A stretch of 64,000 nucleotides of DNA from NCBI GenBank assembly GCA_039934035.1, contig JBDTMZ010000072.1, positions 1 to 64,000 on the forward strand, read 5' to 3'. This document shows positions 33,993 to 42,406 of the stretch, in pieces. Both the position numbers and the translations under genes were made by a program. The number at the start of each line of letters is the position of its first letter. The stretch's first letter is position 1. The stretch is from Solibacter sp039934035 (GTDB taxonomy: Bacteria > Acidobacteriota > Terriglobia > Bryobacterales > Bryobacteraceae). The notes under the pieces were generated by a model. That model saw only the letters and a program-made list of their open reading frames with translations. It did no database searches and was not told where the DNA came from.

Positions 33993-35021
33993 ATGCGGGT
34001 GCGCGAACTGGCGGAGTGGCTTGGCGCCACTTTTGAAGGCGATGGCGAGAGGGAACTCTCGGCGGTGGCGCCGCTGGAAACGGCTGGCGCCGGCGACGTC
34101 GCTTTCGTGGGCACTCGCAAGGCGGCCGCCGCGGCGGAATCTTCCGCCGCCGGCTGTCTCATCGTGCCCATGGAATGGCCCTCACCCTCCTATCGCACGG
34201 TAATCCGCGCTGCCGAACCGCGCACGGCGTTCGCGCGTGCCGTGACCCGCTTCTACCCCACGGTGGAACTGAAACCCGGCATACATCCCACCGCCGTCAT
34301 CGGCAAGGAAGTCGAGCTTGGCGGGATGGTCTACGTGGGACCGCACGCCGTGGTGGGAGACCATTCCCGGCTCGGCGTGGCGGCCGCCGTGCATGCCGGC
34401 TCGGTGGTGGGCAAGCGCGTTTCCCTGGGTGAAGGCTGCGTGCTGCATCCCAACGTGACGATTTACGACAACGTGGATATCGGGCGCGGCTCCGTGATTC
34501 ACTCCGGGGCAGTCATCGGGGCTGACGGTTTCGGGTACGTGATGGAGCACGATCGCTGGCACAAATTCCCGCAGATAGGCCGCGTCGAGATCGGGGACTT
34601 CGTGGAGATCGGCGCCAATTCGTGTGTCGACCGCGCGGCACTGGGCGTGACTTCCATTGGCGAAGGCACCAAACTGGACAACATGGTGCACGTGGGCCAC
34701 AACTGCCGCATCGGACGGCACGTGGTGGTGGCGGCGCAGACCGGTTTTTCCGGCGGTGTGGTGGTGGAAGATTATGCCGTAATCGGCGGCCAGGTGGGAA
34801 TTGGCGACAAGGCAAGAATCGAATCGCGGGCCGTGCTGGGGTCCGGCTGCGGAGTGCTGACGTCGAAGATTGTGCGCAGCGGGCAAACCGTTTGGGGTAC
34901 ACCCGCGCGGCCGCTCAAACAGCATCTGGAGCAACTCGCCAACCTGGCGCGGGTGCCGGGAATGCGTCAGGAACTGGCCGAATTAAAAAGGCGCCTGGCC
35001 GAACTGGAGCGTCGAAGCTGA
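33993..35021 (+). CDS. lpxD: UDP-3-O-acylglucosamine N-acyltransferase
   Basis: LpxD adds the second hydroxy-acyl chain to UDP-glucosamine in lipid A synthesis, at the inner membrane surface. The 342-residue protein has an N-terminal uridine-binding domain (about 1-105), then left-handed beta-helix hexapeptide repeats. The conserved block IHPTAVIGKEVELGG and the catalytic-region HVGHNC are visible. A coiled C-terminal helix (LKRRLAELERRS) ends it. ATG 33993 is preferred over upstream codons. The next gene overlaps by one base (TGATG). Confidence 0.93.
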   Translation: MRVRELAEWLGATFEGDGERELSAVAPLETAGAGDVAFVGTRKAAAAAESSAAGCLIVPMEWPSPSYRTVIRAAEPRTAFARAVTRFYPTVELKPGIHPTAVIGKEVELGGMVYVGPHAVVGDHSRLGVAAAVHAGSVVGKRVSLGEGCVLHPNVTIYDNVDIGRGSVIHSGAVIGADGFGYVMEHDRWHKFPQIGRVEIGDFVEIGANSCVDRAALGVTSIGEGTKLDNMVHVGHNCRIGRHVVVAAQTGFSGGVVVEDYAVIGGQVGIGDKARIESRAVLGSGCGVLTSKIVRSGQTVWGTPARPLKQHLEQLANLARVPGMRQELAELKRRLAELERRS

Positions 35022-35641
35022 TGCTGGTTGTCGTGGGGGGACACTCGCGAAATATCGGCAAGACCAGTGTGGTCGCCGGACTCATCCGCCGGCTGCGCGG
35101 CTATCGCTGGACTGCGCTGAAAATCACCCAGTACGGCAACGGAGTCTGCGCCAGTCACATCGATACGGCAGCCTGCGGCTGCGAGCCCGAAAACGGCCAG
35201 GAGTTCGAACTCAGCGAGGAATACGAAGCCAATGCCACCGATTCGGGACGCTACCTGGCGGCCGGCGCGGAACGCAGTTTCTGGCTGCGCGTTCCCGCGG
35301 GGGAACTGCCGCGCGCGGCTGACCTGGTGCACAAGATTCTGGCGCAGGGCGACCACGTCATCGTGGAATCGAACAGCGTGATGGAACTGGTCAAACCCGA
35401 TGTCTTCCTGATGCTGTTGGATTTCGGCTGCGAGGATTTCAAACCGTCCAGCCTGCGCTTTCTGGATCGTGCCGACGGCTTTATCGTCCTGGATCGCGGC
35501 ATCAACGCGCCCCTGTGGGCGGAAGTGGCGCGCGGCCTCTGGGATGGCAAGCCGCAGTTTCTGGTCAAGCCCCCGCGCTACGTCACCGCGGAAGTAGCGG
35601 ACTTCGTCAAATCCCGGACTTCTGCCGTTTCCGGGCGTTGA
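35021..35641 (+). CDS. P-loop NTPase of MobB-like fold
   Basis: The 206-residue protein opens with a Walker A GGHSRNIGKTS (about 6-16) and a strand ALKITQYGNG, similar to molybdopterin-guanine dinucleotide protein B and related deoxynucleoside-type P-loop proteins. HVIVESNSVMELVKPDVFLMLLD (about 116-138) is the Walker B-like region. The start codon overlaps the lpxD stop, but no lipid A enzyme family is known to me with this form. A MobB role and an envelope role are both possible. Two Cys residues (ACGCE) may matter. Confidence 0.65.
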   Translation: MLVVVGGHSRNIGKTSVVAGLIRRLRGYRWTALKITQYGNGVCASHIDTAACGCEPENGQEFELSEEYEANATDSGRYLAAGAERSFWLRVPAGELPRAADLVHKILAQGDHVIVESNSVMELVKPDVFLMLLDFGCEDFKPSSLRFLDRADGFIVLDRGINAPLWAEVARGLWDGKPQFLVKPPRYVTAEVADFVKSRTSAVSGR

Positions 35642-35874
35642 ACCCGAAGGTGCATCAACTCCACGCTGGCGCGGGTGAGGCGGTCCGCGGCGCGCTCCAC
35701 CTGCTGTTCGATCAAACGCAGATATTCCTGGACGCGAACCTGTTTGCGGACGGTACTGTCACCGGCGAGGTTCACGCAATAGACGCTGGTCTCGATGTTC
35801 CCCAGATCCTGGCGCAGATCGTGGATGAGGTCGGCAAGGAGAGTCTCCGCTGTCGAAGGTGAGTAGGATGGCAT
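35578..35874 (-). CDS. Small DHp-like (histidine kinase dimerisation) protein
   Basis: The 98 residues form one helical hairpin. LIHDLRQDLGNIETSVY (about 16-32) looks like an H-box with a phosphorylatable His, and a second long helix follows. There is no ATPase domain, so it could be a phosphotransfer or scaffolding protein. It overlaps the P-loop gene by 64 nt on the opposite strand and lies beside a response-regulator gene. The ATG at 35874 was chosen because upstream sequence is low quality. Confidence 0.5.
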   Translation of the reverse strand: MPSYSPSTAETLLADLIHDLRQDLGNIETSVYCVNLAGDSTVRKQVRVQEYLRLIEQQVERAADRLTRASVELMHLRVQRPETAEVRDLTKSATSAVT

Positions 35875-36061
35875 TCGGCGCTCGCTAGAGTGGAAATGCC
35901 GAGTATAGCTCCGGTGGGCGGCCGTGGAAACGAGATTCTCCAGAATGTGCGGATTGCAGTGACAGAAAGTACCAGGTGCTGTTATGGGACTGCTGAAACC
36001 ATAGACCTGGAGCGCGGACCCTTGGCCAGGAGCCTGGACGTAAAGTGGGCGCGCGGGAGGT

Positions 36062-37102
36062 CTATTTCCCGGAGGGCGTCGCAAAGCGGCTCTCCAGTGC
36101 GGAAGGGACGCCGGGCTTCCATCCCGGCGAGTGTACGACTACACGATTGCGGCCTCCTGCCTTAGCCGCGTATAGCGCGTCGTCGGCCTCGCGGATGAGC
36201 ACTTCGGGCGGGTGATCCTGGTTGGACGCTACGCCGAGCGAGGCGGTCATGAAGAAAGGCTGTCCTGGCCCGGGGAAGGCCTCGCCGCCAACGGCTTCGC
36301 GAATGCGTTCGGCCTGCGCCTCCGCCGTGCGCGCGTCGCAGCCCGGCAGCACAATCAGAAACTCCTCGCCGCCGTAGCGCCCCACGGAATCGTACCGTCT
36401 GCCGATGCCTTTCAGGCGGCGAGCGGTCTCGCGCAGGACCGCGTCGCCAGCCAAATGGCCCCGCGTGTCGTTGATCAGCTTGAAGCGGTCGAGATCGACC
36501 ATGACCGCCGACACGGGGTCGCCAGAGCGGTGGGAGCGCGCCAGTTCATTGTCCAGCCGGTCCAGAATTGCGGTTCGGTTCAACAGGCCGGTAAGTCCAT
36601 CGTGGGTGGCCTGCTGGCGTAGTGCCTCGCGGGTGCGAACCAGCTCTTCCTGGAGGTCAAGAATCCGCCTTCCGGCATTGAGACGTACCCGTAACTCATG
36701 TGCATTGAATGGCTTAGTGAGATAATCGTCAGCGCCCGCATTCATCCCCTCAATCAGGTCCTGGGCCTCGGTCCGGGCGGTCAACAACAGAATGTAGATG
36801 TAGGGTTCCCGGTTGGAACTGCGCAGCTTCCGGCAAATCTCAACGCCATCCATGCCGGGCATCATCCAATCCAAAATCGCCAGGCGCGGAGGATCTTCGC
36901 CTTCGAGTACGCGGCATGCCTCGTTGCCGTTGCGCGCAATTACCGCCTGATAGCCCCATTTCGTCAGCATGGTCTTGAGCATCGCCTGGAAGACAGGGTT
37001 GTCTTCCGCTGCCAGCACACGCATCGTACGAACGGAATCCGGCACGACGAGCGCGGTTGCGATCTCCCTGGCGGTGTCCGTCTCTCCCATTGAGGGCGTC
37101 AA
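36062..37102 (-). CDS. Response regulator diguanylate cyclase (REC-GGDEF)
   Basis: This 346-residue protein makes cyclic di-GMP in response to phosphorylation. The receiver domain (about 27-145) has D78 in LAILDWMMPGMDG and the K of LTKPF. The GGDEF domain (about 165-325) has an intact GGEEF at 244-248 and the inhibitory RxxD site at R235-D238, so product inhibition is likely. A TTG at 37102 has a GGGAGAA five bases upstream. ATG at 37090 or 37024 are alternatives. Confidence 0.92.
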   Translation of the reverse strand: MTPSMGETDTAREIATALVVPDSVRTMRVLAAEDNPVFQAMLKTMLTKWGYQAVIARNGNEACRVLEGEDPPRLAILDWMMPGMDGVEICRKLRSSNREPYIYILLLTARTEAQDLIEGMNAGADDYLTKPFNAHELRVRLNAGRRILDLQEELVRTREALRQQATHDGLTGLLNRTAILDRLDNELARSHRSGDPVSAVMVDLDRFKLINDTRGHLAGDAVLRETARRLKGIGRRYDSVGRYGGEEFLIVLPGCDARTAEAQAERIREAVGGEAFPGPGQPFFMTASLGVASNQDHPPEVLIREADDALYAAKAGGRNRVVVHSPGWKPGVPSALESRFATPSGK

Positions 37103-37193
37103 TCAGGTTCTCCCAGATTACTTATCGGTGATTCCGGCAGATACTTTATTGGTCGCCCCAGAGCGGTGCTATCATGAACAAAATACAGGATCA

Positions 37194-39065
37194 ATGACAC
37201 CTTTGAAGGGCTACCCGTCAGCTGTGCGCTTGGCCCTGTACCTGTTCAGCGTGGTGCTGGCCTGTCCCATCCGCTATTGGCCTATGGGCCGCGATGTGGA
37301 CAGCACGTGGCGGTTCGCACTGAACTTCGCGGCCGCGCACGGCCTGCTCGCCGGACGTGACATCGTCTTCACTTATGGACCCCTCGGGTATCTGGTCTTT
37401 CCCGAAGATATGGGCGGCAATCTGATTGCCGGGCTGACCTTCCAAACCATCCTCTGGGCGGTGATGGCCGCCATCCTGTTCGACCTGTTTTTCCGCGCCG
37501 GCCTGCGGGTTCGCAACCTGGCGCTCTTTGTGATTTGCTTCGCGCTGGCCGTGCCTCTGTTTTGGTTCAATTTCGGCGGCGGCGAGAATCTGGTGCTGGC
37601 CGGTGCGTTCCTGCTGATTGTCCTATACCGGCAACGCGGTTCCGGGCTGCGCTATGCGGCGGCGCTGGTCATGATCGGGCTGCTTCCCCTGCTGAAGCTC
37701 ACTGCCGGCATGGTCGGTTTCGCGGCCCTGGCGGGTTTCGCTGCGGCCCGCATGCTGGAACAGGGGCGGAAGGCGCTTCCGCTGGTCGCCGCGACCGCGA
37801 TTCTTCCGGCGGCCGTGGCGGTCGCGCTCTGTCTGGCGAGCCTGCGATCGGCGGCCACCTTTCTCAGCTATCTGTCAGGGAGCGGTGAACTCACCAGCGG
37901 CTATAGCGCGGCAATGTCGGTACCCGGGCCTCCCCTGGAACTGTGGGCGGCACTCGCCGCGGCAGCGCTCCTGGGACTGCTCCTTTATTGGCAGGCCAGT
38001 CTCGCGATGGCGCGTTTCTATGCGCTCCTGCTGGCCATTCCGCTCTTCGTCAGTTTTAAACACGGGTTTGTCCGCCAGGACATGCACGTCATCAACTATT
38101 TCTGCTTCGCCGCACTGGCAGCGGCGCTGCTCGCCTTGGGCGCCTCGCTAGAGCGTCGCAAATTACCCTGCCTGGCACTCTTCCTGCTGATTCCACTAAC
38201 CCTGTACTTCAGTCGGGTGCCCGCCTTGGGCCTGATCCCTCCGGTGGCGGAGATGGCGGGGCTGGGTACCGCTCACATGCTCGCCAACGCGATCCCATTC
38301 CACGAACTGCGTGCGCGCCTCGCCTCCGCACCCAACGACTATCCGGCGGCACAGCGTCTGGAGCCTGAAATGGTAGCGTTGATCGGCAACGCTCCCGTGG
38401 CCTCGCTCTCCATTGTCTATACCAATCTGGCGATTGCCGGCCTGAACGTTCAGTTGTATCCCGTGGTGCAACGCTACTCGGCGTATACGCCCGAATTGGA
38501 CGGGCGCAACGCCGCATGGATTCGCGATCGCGGTCCGCGCTTCCTGGTCTTTGACGGGGCTGCGATCGACCGGCGCGACGCGTGGGCGGAGACCCCCGCC
38601 ATGTGGCTCGAAGTGTATCGCTGGTACGATACGCGGGTCCTGGGGCCGCGCAACCTGCTTTTGGAACGGCGCGACGCGCCACGTTTTGGCGCGTTAGAGG
38701 GTAGCGGACGCGCCGCCCTTTCGTGGCCCGGTGAACTGCCTGTTCCGCCCTTAGGAAACTCGCCGTTTTGGAGTGCCACCTGCGGCCTCACGCCCGCCGG
38801 ACGCATCGCGCAGGCGCTGTTTCGGGTTCCCGAAGTGCGCATGACGGTCTACCGCGCGGACGCGCCGCCGCGCACGGTGCGCGTGATTCCCGCCGTACTG
38901 TCCGCTCCGGTGCCGGCGAATCTTCCGGTCACCCTGACGGAGTTCGCCGCCGTATTCCGCGGAGAGTCGATGCCGCCGGTCGAGCGCTTGCGCTTTGACG
39001 GTCCCGGCGCTGGCTACTACACCTGCGAGGCGGAGTGGTGGGGTCCGGCCGCGACACGCCCCTGA
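37194..39065 (+). CDS. Large polytopic membrane protein, hypothetical
   Basis: The 623-residue protein has a short N-terminal helix, then about 8-10 membrane spans through residue 400. The early loop DVDSTWRFALNFAAAHGLLAGRDIVFTYGPLGYLVFPE (about 34-72) is characteristic of a family of acidobacterial membrane proteins of unknown function. It loosely resembles glycosyltransferase-C type folds. The last 200 residues are soluble and likely periplasmic. AGGA lies 4 nt before the ATG. Upstream codons to 36969 are in frame but lack a signal. Confidence 0.75.
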   Translation: MTPLKGYPSAVRLALYLFSVVLACPIRYWPMGRDVDSTWRFALNFAAAHGLLAGRDIVFTYGPLGYLVFPEDMGGNLIAGLTFQTILWAVMAAILFDLFFRAGLRVRNLALFVICFALAVPLFWFNFGGGENLVLAGAFLLIVLYRQRGSGLRYAAALVMIGLLPLLKLTAGMVGFAALAGFAAARMLEQGRKALPLVAATAILPAAVAVALCLASLRSAATFLSYLSGSGELTSGYSAAMSVPGPPLELWAALAAAALLGLLLYWQASLAMARFYALLLAIPLFVSFKHGFVRQDMHVINYFCFAALAAALLALGASLERRKLPCLALFLLIPLTLYFSRVPALGLIPPVAEMAGLGTAHMLANAIPFHELRARLASAPNDYPAAQRLEPEMVALIGNAPVASLSIVYTNLAIAGLNVQLYPVVQRYSAYTPELDGRNAAWIRDRGPRFLVFDGAAIDRRDAWAETPAMWLEVYRWYDTRVLGPRNLLLERRDAPRFGALEGSGRAALSWPGELPVPPLGNSPFWSATCGLTPAGRIAQALFRVPEVRMTVYRADAPPRTVRVIPAVLSAPVPANLPVTLTEFAAVFRGESMPPVERLRFDGPGAGYYTCEAEWWGPAATRP

Positions 39066-39225
39066 CCCGGCTGCGCGATTGTGAAGCCGCGCGCCGGGAC
39101 CCGCAGTTGGCCTTCGGTCTTACTGGTGAGTGCGCTTGAGTTGGGGAAGGCCGCCCCGCCGCAACAGAATCCGCATCGCCAGGGTTGGCGTTCGATGCTA
39201 CCCGCGGACGGCCCGGCGCGACGGA

Positions 39226-39834
39226 TTAAACTGCTGCCGCCAGCGCATTAATGTGCGCCGGGTGCGAAGCTTCGAACGTGGCGATCTCCGCGGACTGCTC
39301 GAGGATGTAGCCTAACTCGTCGACGCCCTTCAACAGGCAATGCTTGGAGAAGGCGTCCACCGGAAATTCCACCTGACGCCCCGAGGGGGTGGTGAGCAGC
39401 TGATTCGGCAAATCGATTTTCACCACCGCATCGTCACCCGCCGCCAGAAGTTCCGCATGCACATCCGCTGGGACCACGATGGGCAGCAGCGAATTCTTGA
39501 GCGCATTCTGCTTGAAAATATCCGCAAAGCTGGTGCTGATCACGGCGCGCAGTCCCCACTGCGTCAGCGCCCACGGAGCATGCTCGCGCGAACTGCCGCA
39601 GGCGAAATTGTCCCCAGCCAGCAGCACCTGCCGTCCCTGCATCTCGGGCTTGTTGATGACGAACTCCGGCTTCGGATTGCCGTCGGCATCGTAACGCCAG
39701 TCATTGAAGAGCTGCTTATCCAGGCCCAGCTTCGACGTCGTCTTCAGGAAGCGCGCCGGAATGATCTGGTCGGTGTCGACGTTGTTCAGCGGCAGCGGGA
39801 TCATCTTGCTTTCGAAATTGGTGAATGGCGTCAT
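39226..39834 (-). CDS. leuD: 3-isopropylmalate dehydratase small subunit
   Basis: LeuD pairs with LeuC to isomerise 2- and 3-isopropylmalate in leucine synthesis. The 202 residues contain the swivelling-domain motifs NVDTDQIIPARFL, GDNFACGSSREHAPWAL and FADIFKQNALKNSLLPI. Its ATG overlaps the leuC stop in an ATGA junction, so both subunits are coupled in translation. Confidence 0.96.
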   Translation of the reverse strand: MTPFTNFESKMIPLPLNNVDTDQIIPARFLKTTSKLGLDKQLFNDWRYDADGNPKPEFVINKPEMQGRQVLLAGDNFACGSSREHAPWALTQWGLRAVISTSFADIFKQNALKNSLLPIVVPADVHAELLAAGDDAVVKIDLPNQLLTTPSGRQVEFPVDAFSKHCLLKGVDELGYILEQSAEIATFEASHPAHINALAAAV

Positions 39835-41231
39835 AGCAGGGTCCTCACATCGGTGACTACGCCGGTGATGGCGCTGGCGGCGGCAGTCAGGGGGCTGGCG
39901 AGGAACGTCCGTCCGCCCTTGCCCTGGCGGCCTTCGAAATTGCGATTGCTGGTGGAAACGCTGTACTGTCCGGGCGAGAGCTGATCGCCGTTCATGGCGA
40001 TGCACATGGAGCAGCCGGGTTCCCGCCACTCCGCGCCGGCCGCACGGAAAATCTCCGGCAGGCCTTCGGCAATCGCCTGCCGTTTGATTTCCTGCGAACC
40101 GGGCACCACCATCACGCGCACCTTATCGCTGACCTTGCGGCCCTTCAAGATACCCGCCGCGGTGCGCAAATCGCTGATGCGGGAATTCGTGCAGCTCCCG
40201 ATGAACACGACATCGATGGGGTGCCCAACCAGCGGCTTGCCGCCTTCCAGACCCATGTAGGCGAGAGCCTTGGTGATGGAATCGCGTTCCAGCGGGTCGG
40301 CCACCTGCGAGGGCTCCGGCAGCGGCGCATTGATCGAAACGCCCATGCCGGGATTGGTGCCGTAAGTAATCATCGGTTCCAGCGCATTGGCATCGATGTG
40401 CAGCGTACGATCGTAAGTCGCGCCTTGGTCGGTGCCAAACTGCTTCCAGCGGACCACGGCCTCGTCCCACTCCGCGGCCTTCGGTGCGTGATCGCGGCCC
40501 GAGAGGTATTCGAAAGTCGTGTCGTCGGGAGCGATCAATCCGGCGCGCGACCCGCCTTCGATCGACATGTTGCAGACCGTCATGCGCTCGTCCATGGTCA
40601 GAGCGCGGATGGCGCTGCCGGTGTATTCGAAGATACTGCCGGTGCCGCCGCCCACGCCGATCTGCGCAATCAACGCCAGAATGATGTCCTTGGCCGACAC
40701 GCCGGCGTGCAGTGTGCCATCCACCTGCACCTGGAAGGTCTTCGACTTGCGCTGCAGCAGGCACTGCATGGCGAGCACCTGTTCCACTTCGCTGGTGCCG
40801 ATGCCGAAGGCCAGAGCGCCGAAGGCTCCATGAGTGGCCGTGTGGCTATCGCCGCAGACCACGGTCATGCCGGGCTGGGTAAGCCCGAGTTCCGGCCCGA
40901 TCACGTGAACGATGCCCTGACGGTCGGAATGCACGCCGAGGCAGCGAATGCCGAATTCCTTGCAGTTGGCCTCAAGCTGTTCGAGCTGCTTCCGGGCAAT
41001 CTGGTCGACGATGGGCAGGCTGCGGTCCGAAGTCGGGATGCTGTGGTCGGCAGTGGCAATCGTCAGCTCGGGGCGGCGCACTTTCAGGCCGCGCTCGCGC
41101 AGTCCCTGGAAAGCTTGCGGAGAGGTGACTTCGTGGACCAGGTGTAGGTCGATGTAGAGCAGCGTCGGCGCGCCGGGGCGCTCATGCACTACGTGGGAAT
41201 CCCAGAGTTTTTCAATGATCGTACGTGGCAT
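39831..41231 (-). CDS. leuC: 3-isopropylmalate dehydratase large subunit
   Basis: This 466-residue aconitase-superfamily subunit carries the [4Fe-4S] cluster. The ligands are in FIGSCTNSRISD and EPGCSMCIAMN. GDSHTATHGAFGALAFGIGTSE and SIEGGSRAGLI are the substrate-binding blocks. The start follows an 89-nt gap with two hairpins after leuB, while leuD follows with a 4-nt overlap. Confidence 0.96.
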   Translation of the reverse strand: MPRTIIEKLWDSHVVHERPGAPTLLYIDLHLVHEVTSPQAFQGLRERGLKVRRPELTIATADHSIPTSDRSLPIVDQIARKQLEQLEANCKEFGIRCLGVHSDRQGIVHVIGPELGLTQPGMTVVCGDSHTATHGAFGALAFGIGTSEVEQVLAMQCLLQRKSKTFQVQVDGTLHAGVSAKDIILALIAQIGVGGGTGSIFEYTGSAIRALTMDERMTVCNMSIEGGSRAGLIAPDDTTFEYLSGRDHAPKAAEWDEAVVRWKQFGTDQGATYDRTLHIDANALEPMITYGTNPGMGVSINAPLPEPSQVADPLERDSITKALAYMGLEGGKPLVGHPIDVVFIGSCTNSRISDLRTAAGILKGRKVSDKVRVMVVPGSQEIKRQAIAEGLPEIFRAAGAEWREPGCSMCIAMNGDQLSPGQYSVSTSNRNFEGRQGKGGRTFLASPLTAAASAITGVVTDVRTLL

Positions 41232-41248
41232 AAGATCTCATTGGAACG

Positions 41249-41273
41249 GCGGCAGGCGGGAATCGCCTGCCGC
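41249..41273 (-). other. Perfect 10-bp hairpin between leuB and leuC
   Basis: GCGGCAGGCG (41249-41258) pairs fully with CGCCTGCCGC (41264-41273) around GGAAT. There is no T run, so it is more likely an mRNA structural or processing element, or a repeat, than a terminator. Confidence 0.6.
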
Positions 41274-41290
41274 TCATGAAAGACTAACCC

Positions 41291-41326
41291 GGATGAGCGC
41301 GGAGCGGGTAGGCTCAGCGCTCATCC
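41291..41326 (-). other. Second hairpin, overlapping the leuB stop codon
   Basis: GGATGAGCGC (41291-41300) pairs with GCGCTCATCC (41317-41326), and the loop contains a further GAGC/GCTC stem. The right arm covers the leuB stop (41321-41323). Together with the neighbouring hairpin it fills most of the leuB-leuC gap. Confidence 0.6.
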
Positions 41327-42406
41327 GATGGCGGCGCATACTGCCTGCCCCACCTGTTCGGTGGAGGCGGGCGCGCCGGAAGGCCTCAAATCCGCGGTTA
41401 CGTGACCGCTGTTGAGGACCGCTTCGATGGCAGTTTCCACCGCGGCGGCTTCTTCCTTCAAACCGAAACTGTAGGCCAGCATCGCCGACACCGAACCGAT
41501 GGCGCCGAGCGGATTGGCTTTGTTCTGTCCCGCGATATCGGGCGCCGAACCGTGTACCGGCTCGTACAAGCCCACCCAAGCGCCGCTGGGGCGCTGGGCG
41601 CCGATCGAAGCCGAGGGGAGCATCCCAATGGAGCCGGCCAATACGGCGCCGATGTCGCTCAAAATATCGCCGAACATATTCTCGGTGACCACGACGTCGA
41701 ACCGCGTGGGATTGAGCACCAGTTGCATGGCGCAATTATCTACCAGCAGGTGATCGAGTTCGACATCGGGGAAATCTTTAGCCACTTCGACCACTACGCG
41801 GCGCCAGAGCTGCGAGTTCTCCAGCACGTTGGATTTGTCCACCGAAGTGACTTTCTTGCGGCGCGCGCTCGCCAGGTGGAAGGCCATGCGGGCAACGCGT
41901 TCGATTTCCGTGCGGGTATAGGTCATGGTGTTGACCGCCCGCTCTTCCGCTCCGGCACCGGTAATGCCGCGCGGAGTTCCGTAATACATACCGCCCGTCA
42001 GTTCGCGGACGATAATCATGTCGGTGCCTGCCACCCGCTGGTTCTTGAGGGGTGAAGAATCGAGTTGCGACGCGTAAGCGCGAACCGGACGTAAATTCGC
42101 ATATACGCCCAAAGCCTGGCGAATGCCGAGAAGTCCCTTTTCGGGCCGCTTCTCGGGAGGTGCATTATCGAATTCGGGGAGCCCGACTGCGCCCAGCAGG
42201 GTGGCATCCGCCGACACGGCCAGTTTCGCCGTCTCTTCCGGAAACGGAGTGCCGGTCTGATGAATGGCAATACCGCCCAGCAGCCCTTCCGAAAGCTTCA
42301 GAGTGTGATTCCATTTGGCCGCGACGTGGTTCAAAACACGGACTGCTTCGCGGGTGACTTCGGTGCCGATTCCGTCACCGGGGAGAACGAGGACGTTGAG
42401 GTTCAT
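41321..42406 (-). CDS. leuB: 3-isopropylmalate dehydrogenase
   Basis: The 361-residue enzyme oxidatively decarboxylates 3-isopropylmalate in leucine synthesis with NAD. It has LPGDGIGTEV, LRPVRAYASQLDSSPLK, the REL-TGGMYYG substrate loop, TSVDKSNVLENSQLWR, FGDILSD and HGSAPDIAGQNKANP. The Asp-Ile after HGSAP marks NAD preference and contrasts with the Arg-Arg of icd in this window. The gene overlaps leuA by one base. Confidence 0.96.
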   Translation of the reverse strand: MNLNVLVLPGDGIGTEVTREAVRVLNHVAAKWNHTLKLSEGLLGGIAIHQTGTPFPEETAKLAVSADATLLGAVGLPEFDNAPPEKRPEKGLLGIRQALGVYANLRPVRAYASQLDSSPLKNQRVAGTDMIIVRELTGGMYYGTPRGITGAGAEERAVNTMTYTRTEIERVARMAFHLASARRKKVTSVDKSNVLENSQLWRRVVVEVAKDFPDVELDHLLVDNCAMQLVLNPTRFDVVVTENMFGDILSDIGAVLAGSIGMLPSASIGAQRPSGAWVGLYEPVHGSAPDIAGQNKANPLGAIGSVSAMLAYSFGLKEEAAAVETAIEAVLNSGHVTADLRPSGAPASTEQVGQAVCAAIG

